From positions 248,001 to 312,000 of the forward strand of contig CAVUFS010000001.1 in NCBI GenBank assembly GCA_963740675.1: a stretch of DNA of 64,000 nt, given 5' to 3'. Position 1 is the stretch's first letter. Every line of letters begins with the position of its first letter. The translations under genes and the position numbers were made by a program. The stretch comes from CAIKMD01 sp963740675. Lineage in GTDB: Bacteria > Pseudomonadota > Alphaproteobacteria > ATCC43930 > CGMCC-115725. Shown one piece after another: positions 52,311-60,883 of the stretch. The notes under the pieces were generated by a model. It saw only the letters and a program-made list of their open reading frames with translations. It had not been told where the DNA came from and made no database searches.

Positions 52311-53528
52311 CTAGGTCCGGTCGAACAGATCGGGCGGGTCGGCTTGCTGGCCGGGCACCAAATCATGCGCGGTGACGCCGACCAGGCGATAGCGCGTGCC
52401 GTCGAGCTTCGGGCCCAGCACCGGCATCACCGCGGCCAGGATCGTCTCGGCGCGCTGCGTCGGGTCGTGCAGGCGGCAGGCATGGGTCGTCGTGTAGCGA
52501 TCGTGCCGGCGCAGCTTGAGCGTCAGCGAGGTCGCCGCGAGATCGGAGCGCACCAGCCGCTCGGCGATGCGTTGGCTGATCTGTTCCACCACCGCCATGA
52601 TGTCCTCGAAGCGTGCGAGGTCTTTGGCGAAGGTCCGCTCGGCGCCGACCGAGACGTTGCGGCCGCGGCCGAAGCCGACACGGCGCGCATCCTCGCCATG
52701 CGCCCGCGCCAACAAGCTGCGGCCCCAGCGGCCGAAGCGATGTGTCAGCTCGTCGAGCTTTGCCCTGCGCAGATCGGCGATGGTGGCGAAGCCCATTTCT
52801 TCAAGCTTGCGCGTCATCACCGGGCCGATGCCGGGCAGGGCGGAGACTTTCATCGGTGCCAGCACGGCGAGCTTGTCGCTCTCGCCGATGACGTAGAAGC
52901 CGCGCGGCTTGCCGAAATCGCTCGCGATCTTCGCCAGCATCTTGTTGGGCGCCAGGCCGATCGAGATCGTCACGCCGACGCGCTTCTCGACTTGCAGCGC
53001 GAGCCGCGCCAGCGAGCGTGCCGGCGGCTCGTTGTCGCCGCATTCGCTGAGATCGAGATAGGCTTCGTCGATGGAAACACTTTCCACGCGTGGCGACAAC
53101 GCCTCCATCAATTCGCGGATGCGCCGGCTTTCGCGACGGTATTTCTCCATATCCGGCTTGATGACGGCGGCGCCCGGGCAAAGCTGCAATGCTCGCGCCA
53201 TCGGCATCGCCGAGCGCACGCCATAGCGCCGGGCGATATAGCAGGCGGTCAGCACGACGCCGCGCTGGCTGCCGCCGACGATCAGCGGCTCGTCGATCAG
53301 ATTCGGATGGTCGCGTTTCTCGACCGAGGCATAGAAGGCGTCGCAATCGACATGGGCGATGGCGAGGGAACCGAGCTCGGGGTGGGCAATGACCCGCGCT
53401 GATCCGCAGCGGCTACAGGCACCGAGCGCTGGCTCGGCCTGGCCTCCGACATGGGCCAGCGTTCCGCAGTCGCGGCATAAGCTATTGGGCAAACTGTCAG
53501 TTTCAGGCGCGGACGGTGCGGGTTCCAT
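52311..53528 (-). CDS. dinB: DNA polymerase IV (Y family) with N-terminal zinc-finger-like extension
   Basis: 405-residue translesion polymerase. Catalytic acids D61 and D63 (HVDCDAFYASVE) and D154-E155 (SVSIDEAYLD), then the helix-hairpin-helix SALPGIGPVMTRKLEEMG and little-finger domain. It ends PPDLFDRT, a plausible beta-clamp-binding tail. Unusual are about 55 extra N-terminal residues with C18-x2-C21 and C38-x2-C41, a zinc-ribbon pattern known in some alphaproteobacterial Pol IV proteins. ATG at 53528 chosen; a TTG at 53600 is possible. Confidence 0.9.
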   Translation of the reverse strand: MEPAPSAPETDSLPNSLCRDCGTLAHVGGQAEPALGACSRCGSARVIAHPELGSLAIAHVDCDAFYASVEKRDHPNLIDEPLIVGGSQRGVVLTACYIARRYGVRSAMPMARALQLCPGAAVIKPDMEKYRRESRRIRELMEALSPRVESVSIDEAYLDLSECGDNEPPARSLARLALQVEKRVGVTISIGLAPNKMLAKIASDFGKPRGFYVIGESDKLAVLAPMKVSALPGIGPVMTRKLEEMGFATIADLRRAKLDELTHRFGRWGRSLLARAHGEDARRVGFGRGRNVSVGAERTFAKDLARFEDIMAVVEQISQRIAERLVRSDLAATSLTLKLRRHDRYTTTHACRLHDPTQRAETILAAVMPVLGPKLDGTRYRLVGVTAHDLVPGQQADPPDLFDRT

Positions 53529-53631
53529 CGGTTGCGTAAAACCCCCGCGACTGATAGGATTTTTCGCAATATCGGCCGTATCGCGCAACAAATCAACCAA
53601 GGGAGCGGCCTCTTAGAGGCCGAGAGACGCA

Positions 53632-54654
53632 ATGGCATCCGTGGACATGCATTTCCATTGGGGTCCCAAAGGCTTTGCCGACGCGCTGCGTCAGCGCAGC
53701 GTCCGGCCGCGCATCTTTCGCGGCGATGATGGCGCCGAATATTTCGAATCCGGCTTCAACCCGAACAAGTTGCCCGCCGATCACGACAGCGCCGAAGCGC
53801 GCATCGCCGAAATGGACAAGAACGGCGTTGAGCATGCCGTGCTGTCGATGAGCCCGGTCACGGGTATCGAGGCGCTGCCGCTGCAAGACGCGCTGCCGTT
53901 GGCACGCGCGTATAACGATGCGGTCGCCGCGGTTTGCGCGCAGTACCCGTCGCGCTTCTCGGGTTTCGCCATCCTGCCGGTCGGCAACATGACGATGGCG
54001 GTGGAAGAGTTTGAGCGCGTGATGGACATGCCGGGCATGATCGGCGCGGTGCTGCCGGGCGACGGCTTCCTGTCGGAAAAGCGCGCGGAGCGTTTCGCGC
54101 CGCTGATGGAAGCGGCCAATAAGCGCCACGCGGTCTTCCTCGTGCATTATGGCAAGCTGCCGGACGATCCGACGGCGCCGAAGCCCGACGTCACCGACAA
54201 CAACCGCCACCGCTTCGGTACGCTCGACATGCAGTCGCGACTGTCGTCGAACATGATCACCTTCTGTATGACGGATTTCCTGAAGCCGTATCCGAACGTC
54301 ACGGTGATGAGCCACAATCTTGGCGGCAACATCCCGTTCGAGATCGATCGCATGGATCATCGCAATATGTGCGATACGCCGAACAACGAATTGCCGTCGA
54401 AGAAGATCAAGAACGCGCCGGTCGTGGTCGATTGCAATTCGCTCTCTGGCCGCGCGATCGAACTCGCGGTCTATGTCTATGGTGCCGACAAGATCGTGTT
54501 CGGTTCGGACGGCACCGATTTCGGCATGAACTGGACGAACAACGCGATTAACGAAGCGCGTATCAGCGACGCTGAGAAACAGGCGATCCGCGACGGCAAC
54601 GCCCGCCGCCTACTCGCACGCGTCAACAGCCGCTTCGCCGCGGCGGCGGAGTAA
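53632..54654 (+). CDS. Amidohydrolase family protein (ACMSD-like)
   Basis: 340-residue TIM-barrel metal hydrolase/decarboxylase of the amidohydrolase_2 group. Metal motif H7-x-H9 (DMHFHWGPKG), a later catalytic-His region (VMSHNLGGNIPFEIDR) and the acidic end-of-barrel residue in VFGSDGTDFG. This group includes aminocarboxymuconate-semialdehyde decarboxylase and several aromatic-acid decarboxylases and hydrolases. It is a single gene between Pol IV and a repeat; its position in an aromatic-rich window fits aromatic-acid metabolism. Confidence 0.85.
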   Translation: MASVDMHFHWGPKGFADALRQRSVRPRIFRGDDGAEYFESGFNPNKLPADHDSAEARIAEMDKNGVEHAVLSMSPVTGIEALPLQDALPLARAYNDAVAAVCAQYPSRFSGFAILPVGNMTMAVEEFERVMDMPGMIGAVLPGDGFLSEKRAERFAPLMEAANKRHAVFLVHYGKLPDDPTAPKPDVTDNNRHRFGTLDMQSRLSSNMITFCMTDFLKPYPNVTVMSHNLGGNIPFEIDRMDHRNMCDTPNNELPSKKIKNAPVVVDCNSLSGRAIELAVYVYGADKIVFGSDGTDFGMNWTNNAINEARISDAEKQAIRDGNARRLLARVNSRFAAAAE

Positions 54655-54668
54655 ACCCTCCGCCTCGC

Positions 54669-54744
54669 GTCATTGCGAGGAGCGTAGCGACGAAGCAATC
54701 CAGTTTGTGGACGTACTGGATTGCTTCGCTTCGCTCGCAATGAC
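54669..54744. repeat. Dispersed palindromic repeat (type C)
   Basis: GTCATTGCGAGGAGCG...CGAAGCAATCCAG with its inverted half CTGGATTGCTTCGCTTCGCT..CGCAATGAC. Second copy of the element at 25524, here between convergent genes. Confidence 0.85.
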
Positions 54745-54747
54745 GAA

Positions 54748-55413
54748 TTAAGTCAGTAATTTCGGTCCGAGCGTGGCGAGCGCTGCGAAGCGCTCGGCCA
54801 CCGCGCTTGCGCCGTCGGCCATTTCCTTTTTGCCATAGCCCCAGGCGGCGAAGATCGTCGGCAGGCCCAGCGCCTTGCCGACGCTGATGTCGTTGGCGTG
54901 ATCGCCGACCATGAGGCTGCGCGCTGCCGTGCCGCCGGCGGCTTCGATCGTGCCCGCGAGATGCGCCGGGTCGGGTTTGCGTACCGGGAAGGTATCGCCG
55001 CAGCCGAGCGCCGCGAACCAATGCGCCAGATCGAGCGCGCCGAGGAGGGCTTCCGTGGCTGCGGTCGATTTGTTGGTGCAGACGGCGAATTTCCAGCCTG
55101 CTTCCTGCAGTTTCGCCAAGGCTGCGTTGACGCCGGGATAAGGCCGGCTTTCGACCGCGACATGGTCGGTGTAGTCGGCAACCATCGCGCGCTCGGTCGC
55201 GTCGTCATAAGGCGCACCGCGCGCGCCCAACGCCCGCTCGACCAGCTTCTTCGTGCCGTCGCCGATCATCGGCCGCACATCGGCCTGCGTCAGCGGCGCG
55301 AGGCCGCGCGCCGCCAGCATGCGGTTGAGCGCGGCCGTGAGATCGGGCAGGGCATCGACCAGCGTGCCGTCGAGGTCGAAGACCATCAGCGGCGATGTGG
55401 CGCCGGCGGTCAC
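54748..55413 (-). CDS. gph: Phosphoglycolate phosphatase (HAD superfamily)
   Basis: 221-residue HAD phosphatase. Motif I is LMVFDLDGTLVDAL with nucleophile D13 and D15; motif II is in FAVCTNKSTAATE; motif III/IV appears as FPVRKPDPAHL and MVGDHANDI. Hydrolyses 2-phosphoglycolate (salvage from DNA repair or oxygenase side reactions). The GTG at 55413 overlaps the TGA of the MetE-like gene by four bases, so the two are coupled; an internal ATG at 55386 would cut the fold short. Confidence 0.87.
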   Translation of the reverse strand: MTAGATSPLMVFDLDGTLVDALPDLTAALNRMLAARGLAPLTQADVRPMIGDGTKKLVERALGARGAPYDDATERAMVADYTDHVAVESRPYPGVNAALAKLQEAGWKFAVCTNKSTAATEALLGALDLAHWFAALGCGDTFPVRKPDPAHLAGTIEAAGGTAARSLMVGDHANDISVGKALGLPTIFAAWGYGKKEMADGASAVAERFAALATLGPKLLT

Positions 55414-56765
55414 CGGGCGCGGCGACGCTTGGGCGCGGCTTTCGCGGCGCGCCTCGCTTTGTGGGCCGGGGCTTTGCGGGCTGGGGCCTTGGCGGGCGGG
55501 CGCTTCGCCGCCGTTTTCAGCTTCACGACCTTCGCGGCAGCCTTTTTCTTCGCGGCCTTGCGCGCCGGCGCTTTCGCGGCGGCGGCGGCTTTGCGTGGTG
55601 CGCTCCACAGTTTCTGGCTGGCGATCCGCGCGCCGGCGACGAGGGCTTCGAGCTTCGCCCACATGATGCTGGGATGGACGCGGCGCATGAACGGCCCTTG
55701 GGCAAAGCCGCAATCCGTGCTCGCGATCACGTTCTCACGCCCGACGCAATCTGCGTAGCGGACGAGGCGCTGCGCGATCAGCTCGGGATGCTCGACGACG
55801 TTGGTCGCATGGCTGATGACGCCGGGAATGAGCACGCGGCCTTTCGGCAGCTTCACATTCTTCCAGACTTCCCATTCATGCTCGTGGCGTGGATTGGCAC
55901 CCTCGATGACATAGGCGCCGGCTTTGACGCGCAGGATGAGATCGACGATGTCCTTCAGGGGCACGTCGGTGGTGTGCGGGCCGGGCCAGCTTCCCCAGCA
56001 AACGTGATAGCGGATCTTCTCTTCGGGGATGCCTTCGAGCGCGTCGTTGAGCGCGTCCATATGCATCGCCACCCAATCGCGATACTGCTTGAAGGTCTTG
56101 GGCGGTACCTGCCGGTCGTAAGTCACGGCGGCGCGTGCATCGTCGACCTGCACCAGGAGGCCGTTATCGACGATCATCTTGTATTCCGTACGCATCGCCC
56201 CGGCGATGGCGTGGACCATATCTTCTTCGTTCGGATAGTACTCGTTCTTGCGGTCGGGAATGGCGCTCGACGGCGCGGCGACGGGCAGGAAGCCTTCGGT
56301 GACATTCACCTTGGCGAGCGCGGCTTTGAAATTATCGATGTCGCGCTGCATCTCTGCCTGGCCGGTATAGGCGATCGGGCTGACGCAAACGACATCGCCG
56401 CCGCGGGCGCCGCCGTCGCGCCCGTCCAATTCCTCGTAGAATTCGGGGAAGCGCTGGCGATCGGCGCCGTAAGCATAGGGGTCACGCCCGGATTGGCTCG
56501 GCCGCGATTCGAAGCCGGACAAGCGCTCCAGCACATATTGCGACCAGCTGATCGATTTGCCGAATTCGCCGTCGCTGATGACGTCGAGGCCGATATCGGC
56601 TTGCTCCCGCACGATTTCGGCGACGCCGTCGGCGAGGCAGCGCTGATAGGCGTCCTCGTCATAGGCTTCGCGACTGCGCTTGGCCGCCAGGAATTGGATC
56701 AGCTCGGGCGGCCGGATCAGGCTGCCGACATGCGTGGTCAGGATTTGCTTGTCGCTACGCTTCAA
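55410..56765 (-). CDS. MetE C-terminal family protein with lysine/alanine-rich tail
   Basis: 451-residue paralog of the protein at 17015. Catalytic barrel with zinc ligands H-x-C (YHVCWGSWPGPH), a conserved Glu (EGANPRHEH) and Cys (STDCGFAQGP). The barrel ends ASQKLWS, exactly where the paralog stops (ASRQLWNR). Here 63 extra residues (389-451) follow, made almost only of A, K, R and P (KAPARKAAKKKAAAKVVKLK...APKRRRAR), like histone H1 tails. The tail is positively charged and would bind nucleic acid or membrane phosphates (inference). Four-base overlap with gph. Confidence 0.83.
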   Translation of the reverse strand: MKRSDKQILTTHVGSLIRPPELIQFLAAKRSREAYDEDAYQRCLADGVAEIVREQADIGLDVISDGEFGKSISWSQYVLERLSGFESRPSQSGRDPYAYGADRQRFPEFYEELDGRDGGARGGDVVCVSPIAYTGQAEMQRDIDNFKAALAKVNVTEGFLPVAAPSSAIPDRKNEYYPNEEDMVHAIAGAMRTEYKMIVDNGLLVQVDDARAAVTYDRQVPPKTFKQYRDWVAMHMDALNDALEGIPEEKIRYHVCWGSWPGPHTTDVPLKDIVDLILRVKAGAYVIEGANPRHEHEWEVWKNVKLPKGRVLIPGVISHATNVVEHPELIAQRLVRYADCVGRENVIASTDCGFAQGPFMRRVHPSIMWAKLEALVAGARIASQKLWSAPRKAAAAAKAPARKAAKKKAAAKVVKLKTAAKRPPAKAPARKAPAHKARRAAKAAPKRRRAR

Positions 56766-56824
56766 CCGTCGTCTCCATACGTTCGAAATTATGCGGCAGG
56801 CGCTTCTTCTAGCGCAGGTAGCGG

Positions 56825-56863
56825 CAAAAAGAAAAGCGCGCCCGCACGGGGCGGGCGCGCTTT
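56825..56863 (-). terminator. Rho-independent terminator after the Liv substrate-binding protein gene
   Basis: Read on the minus strand: a 13-base perfect stem (AAAGCGCGCCCGC / GCGGGCGCGCTTT) with a 5-base loop, followed by TTTTCTTTTT. It lies 18 bases past the stop of the receptor gene and separates it from the MetE-like gene. Confidence 0.85.
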
Positions 56864-56880
56864 CCGTCCCTCAAATCCCA

Positions 56881-58092
56881 CTATTTCGATTTGGCCGCGT
56901 CGCCGATATGGAGCTCGTGCCAGGGATCGTTGATGTTGGGATAGGCCTTCAGCACGGTATTCTGAAGCTGGCCGTTCACCTTCTCGACCCGCGTGACGTA
57001 ATCGTCCTGGATGAGTTCGCGCGTGTTGGGATCGACCTTCACCGGCCCACGGGGGCTGTTCCAGGCGTACCCCTTGATCGCGGCCATCATCTTCTCGCCG
57101 TCGGGCTGGCCGTTGGTCGCCTTAAGCATGTGGAAGATCATCGTCATGCCGTCCCACGCCTCGACATTGATGAAGCTTGGCTGGCCGCTGACCATCTTGT
57201 CGCCATACTTTGCGGTCATTGCCTTGACGAAGGCCTTGTTCTCGGCGTTGTCGAGATTGGGCACGTAGATCGTCGAAGCGACGACGCCGATCGCCGCGTC
57301 GCCCGTCGCCGGGAAGTCGAACTGGGTGCCGACCGAGCCCGCCAGCACCATGCCTTGCTTGGCGAAGCCGCGGTCGGCGAAGCCCTTGATCGTGCCAGCC
57401 GACATCGGGCCGCCGGGCATGAAATCGACCAGGCAGTTCGGATTGTTGTCATGGACGCGCTGGAAGTAGCTCGAGAAATCCGTCGTGTTCATCGGCACGC
57501 GGATCGGATCGAGCATCTTGCCGCCGCCCTTGGTGAAGGCATAGGTGAAGGAATTGATCGCATCCTGGCCCGGCGCGTAATCGGCGATGAACATCTCGCA
57601 AGTCTTCATGCCCTGCTCAAGCGCCCATTGTGCGAGGGGGACATAAGTCTGCCAGCTGGTGAAGCTGGCGCGGACGTAATAGGGCGATTTATCGGTAACG
57701 ACAGAGGTCGCCGAATTGAAGAACACGAATGGCATCTTCGCCTGGTTGATCACGTCCGCAACACCAAGGACGGTCGTTGTGAATTCGAGCCCGCCCAGGA
57801 TCGCGACGCGGTCGTTGACGATCATCTCCTGCGCCAGTTGCCGGGCACGCGGCGGGTTGTCGCCGCCGACATCGCGGAAGATCACCTCGACGGTCGGATT
57901 GCCGTTCTTGCCATTATTCTGGTCGAGGAACAGGTCGATGGACTGCTTGAAGCTGTTGCCCCAGAGGGCATAAGGCCCGGACGTCGTGCCGAGAATGCCG
58001 ATCTTGATCGGGTCGGCGGCTTGCGCGTGGGAGGCGAGTCCCATCGTCAAAGCCGCTGATAACGCCATGGTGAAGTGGGAAATGCGTCCCAT
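56881..58092 (-). CDS. livK: Branched-chain-amino-acid-type ABC transporter substrate-binding protein
   Basis: 403-residue periplasmic receptor, Peripla_BP_6 type, with signal peptide FTMALSAALTMGLASHAQA. Typical blocks: IKIGILGTTSGPYALWGNSFKQ, VEVIFRDVGGDNPPRARQLAQEMI and AILGGLEFTTTVLGVADVINQAK. Such receptors often bind aromatic acids or amides instead of amino acids. It is divergent from its permease and ATPase genes (livH start 58224), so receptor and transporter are controlled from a shared 131-base region. A strong terminator follows. Confidence 0.87.
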   Translation of the reverse strand: MGRISHFTMALSAALTMGLASHAQAADPIKIGILGTTSGPYALWGNSFKQSIDLFLDQNNGKNGNPTVEVIFRDVGGDNPPRARQLAQEMIVNDRVAILGGLEFTTTVLGVADVINQAKMPFVFFNSATSVVTDKSPYYVRASFTSWQTYVPLAQWALEQGMKTCEMFIADYAPGQDAINSFTYAFTKGGGKMLDPIRVPMNTTDFSSYFQRVHDNNPNCLVDFMPGGPMSAGTIKGFADRGFAKQGMVLAGSVGTQFDFPATGDAAIGVVASTIYVPNLDNAENKAFVKAMTAKYGDKMVSGQPSFINVEAWDGMTMIFHMLKATNGQPDGEKMMAAIKGYAWNSPRGPVKVDPNTRELIQDDYVTRVEKVNGQLQNTVLKAYPNINDPWHELHIGDAAKSK

Positions 58093-58223
58093 ATGACTTT
58101 CCCTCCCGTTACGAATGTATGTTGCTTTTTGGTTGCCGCCTGCCGAACCACGCTATATCAGGGAGCGGCGTATTGCAATTTCAGCCGGCAGAGCATGGAA
58201 GCAAACGTGCGGGGAGGGCAAGC

Positions 58224-59105
58224 GTGATCGTGAAGCTGGGGGCAACAGTCGTCGCGCTGCTTATCAACGGCGTCGCCTATGCCATGATCCTCTTTCTGAT
58301 GTCGGTCGGTCTGACGATCACGCTCGGTGTGATGCGGATCGCCAATCTTGCGCATTGCGGCTTCGCCATGTTCGGCGGCTATCTCGCCTTCGGCCTGGTC
58401 GCGACCGGACATTTCAGCCTTTTCACCGCCCTGCCGCTGGCGGTCATCGGCACCATGCTGCTGGGGGCGGTGTTGGAACGCAGCGTCTATCGCTGGGTCT
58501 ATGGCACCGGCCAACTCGGCCAGATCCTGATGACGCTCGGCCTCGTCTTCATTTTCGTTGCCAGCGGCAATCTATTTCTCGGCTCCGATTTGCATGCGAT
58601 CCCGGTGCCCGACTGGCTATCGCAGGTTTGGATCTGGGACGCGATCGCGATCTCGGCCTACCGCGTCTTTATCATCGCTGTCAGTGTCGGCATCGCCGGC
58701 ATTTGCTGGGCGATCCTGGAATTCACCGATTTCGGCGCCAAGCTGCGCGCCGCGGTCGATAATCCGCGGATGGCGCGCTGTATTGGCATCGATGTGCCGC
58801 TGGTGTTTTCGATCACTTTCTCGGTCGGCTGCGGCCTTGCCGCCGCCGCCGGCGTGCTCGCCACCCAGATCATGCCGCTGGAGCCGTGGTATGCTTTCGA
58901 ATACCTCGTGCCGCTTTTAATGGTGGTTGCGGTCGGGGGGCTCGGGAGCCTCAAAGGCTCGTTCTATGCGGCGCTGATGCTCGGCGTCGTCGACACTTTC
59001 GGGCGATATTTCATTCCCGCTGCTGGTGCGTTCATCATCTATTTCGCGGTCGTCGCGCTGCTGCTGTGGCGGCCGCGTGGCGTCTTTGCGCGAGGCACTG
59101 CGTGA
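58224..59105 (+). CDS. livH: Branched-chain-type ABC transporter permease LivH
   Basis: 293-residue inner-membrane permease, eight or more hydrophobic segments. LivH features: INGVAYAMILFLMSVGLTITLGVMRIANLAH (the MRIANLAHG-like signature), LRAAVDNPRMARCIGIDV (EAA-like loop contacting the ATPases) and VVAVGGLGSLKGSFYAALMLG. The GTG at 58224 follows GGGGAGGG; the longer frame to 58119 has no homology. Its stop overlaps the livM start (GTGA). Confidence 0.88.
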   Translation: MIVKLGATVVALLINGVAYAMILFLMSVGLTITLGVMRIANLAHCGFAMFGGYLAFGLVATGHFSLFTALPLAVIGTMLLGAVLERSVYRWVYGTGQLGQILMTLGLVFIFVASGNLFLGSDLHAIPVPDWLSQVWIWDAIAISAYRVFIIAVSVGIAGICWAILEFTDFGAKLRAAVDNPRMARCIGIDVPLVFSITFSVGCGLAAAAGVLATQIMPLEPWYAFEYLVPLLMVVAVGGLGSLKGSFYAALMLGVVDTFGRYFIPAAGAFIIYFAVVALLLWRPRGVFARGTA

Positions 59106-60124
59106 GCCGGCCGGACGACGCCGCGATCGACCCGCGCGCCATCGCGACGACGCGCGCGGGCTTTTCGCGGCAGGGCCTGTCCTGGGTCGATCTGCTGCCC
59201 TTCGCGATCGCGACGCTGGTCTTTTTCGCCGGCGGGCGATACCTGCCGCTCGGCACGCAGGTGATGATTCAGATCGCCTTCGCACTGTCGCTCGATCTGA
59301 TCCTCGGCTATGGCGGCATCGATTCGTTGGGTCATGTCGCGTTCTTCGGCATGGGCGCCTATGGCGCCGGGCTTTTTGCGACGCATATTTCGAGCGAGCC
59401 GATCAGCGGTCTCGCGGCTGCTGCGGTCGTTGGCGCCGCGACGGGCCTGATCACCGGGCCGCTTGTCTTGCGCACGCGTGGCCTGACGCTGGTGATGCTG
59501 ACCCTGGCCATCGCGACCATGCTGCAAGAGCTCGGCAACGCCAGTGCGATGAAGCCGATCACCGGCGGCGCCGATGGTTTGTTCGGTTTCCAGATCGCGC
59601 CGCTCTTTGGGTTGTTTACCTTCGATCTCTACGGCCACACCGCCTATTGGTATGCGCTCGGCGTGGTCGCTTTCGTCTTTTTCGTTTGCAAGCTGGTCGT
59701 CAATTCGCCTTTCGGCCTCGCCATCCGCGGTATCCGCGAGAACCCGGTGCGCATGCGCATGCTGGGCGTCAACGTCACAGCGCGACTGGTGACGCTTTAT
59801 TGCATCTCGGGCGCGCTGGCCGGCATCGCCGGCGGTCTTTCGGCGCAAGTCACCAAGCTCGTCGGCCTCGACAGCCTCGGCTTCCTTCTCTCGGGCAATG
59901 CGCTGGTGATGCTGATCCTTGGTGGTACCGGCAGTCTCTACGGCGCGATCATCGGCGCGACGATATTCGTTGTGCTGTCCGACCGCGCTGCCGCGATCGA
60001 CCCGTTCAACTGGCTCTTCGCCATCGGCTTTGTGCTCATCCTCGCCGTGCGCTTCGCGCCGCAAGGCGTCGTCGGTCTTATCAACGACGCGCTCGGCCGC
60101 TATCGGGCGAGGCGCAGCTCATGA
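59102..60124 (+). CDS. livM: Branched-chain-type ABC transporter permease LivM
   Basis: 340-residue permease with the LivM signature LSLDLILGYGGIDSLGHVAFFGMGAYGAG and the coupling loop GLAIRGIRENPVRMRMLGVNV. Starts with GTG inside the livH stop and ends in the livG start (ATGA), so one operon. Forms the membrane channel with LivH for the receptor at 56881. Confidence 0.9.
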   Translation: MSRPDDAAIDPRAIATTRAGFSRQGLSWVDLLPFAIATLVFFAGGRYLPLGTQVMIQIAFALSLDLILGYGGIDSLGHVAFFGMGAYGAGLFATHISSEPISGLAAAAVVGAATGLITGPLVLRTRGLTLVMLTLAIATMLQELGNASAMKPITGGADGLFGFQIAPLFGLFTFDLYGHTAYWYALGVVAFVFFVCKLVVNSPFGLAIRGIRENPVRMRMLGVNVTARLVTLYCISGALAGIAGGLSAQVTKLVGLDSLGFLLSGNALVMLILGGTGSLYGAIIGATIFVVLSDRAAAIDPFNWLFAIGFVLILAVRFAPQGVVGLINDALGRYRARRSS

Positions 60125-60883
60125 GTAATATGACCCCCGCGCTCAAGATCGACGGCGTGTGCAAGAATTTCGGTGGCTTGCATGTCTCGCGGGATGTGTC
60201 GCTGACCTTGCCGGTCGGTGCGCGCCACGCACTGATCGGTCCGAACGGTGCCGGTAAGACCACGCTCGTTCACATGGTCAGCGGTTTGCTGGCGCCATCC
60301 TCCGGCACGATCCATCTCAGCGGCGTCGATATCACGCATATGGCGGCGGAAAAACGCGTCGCGCTCGGCCTCGCGCGGACCTTCCAGATCAGCTCGCTCT
60401 TTCCGCAACTGACCGTCGCCGAGAACATCGGCCTTGCTTACGAAGCGCGTTACGGCCTCGATTGGCGTATCTGGGGAACCGCGCGCAACCGTCGCGAGAT
60501 CGTCGACAACACCGCGGTGCTGCTGGAGAAGCTCGGCTTGCTCGAATTGGCGGCGCGCCGCATCGCCGATTTGCCGTATGGCCAGCGGCGTCTGGTCGAG
60601 ATCGCGTTGGTGTTGGCGTTGGAGCCGAAAATCCTGCTGCTCGACGAGCCGGCCGCGGGGCTTGCAGCGACGGAGCGCGGCGCGCTGCTCGATTTGTTGC
60701 TGCGCATGCCCGAAGGCCTCAGCATCCTCGTCATCGAGCACGATATGAGTTCTCGTCTTCCGATTGGCGCAGCGCATCACCGTACTGGTCGAAGGCGCGA
60801 TCCTCACCGAAGGCACGGTGACGGAAATCCGCGGTGATGCGCGCGTGCGCGATATCTATCTTGGCAGCCGGCACCATGGCTGA
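60121..60883 (+). pseudogene. livG: Branched-chain-type ABC ATPase LivG, frameshifted near its 3' end
   Basis: ATP-binding subunit with Walker A GPNGAGKTT, signature LPYGQRRLVEIAL, Walker B ILLLDEPAAGL and H-loop VIEHDM. Straight after the H-loop (about 60745-60757) the frame shifts: the written frame ends early at 60837, while the neighbouring frame continues VFRLAQRITVLVEGAILTEGTVTEIRGDARVRDIYLG to TGA at 60883, overlapping livF. One or a few lost or gained bases explain it. As livF follows in perfect order, an assembly error is likely. Confidence 0.87.

Noticed and set aside
10413..54744. Possible CRISPR array from the recurrent repeats
   Set aside because: Copies are dispersed over tens of kilobases, are palindromic pairs rather than regularly spaced units, and no cas gene is present.
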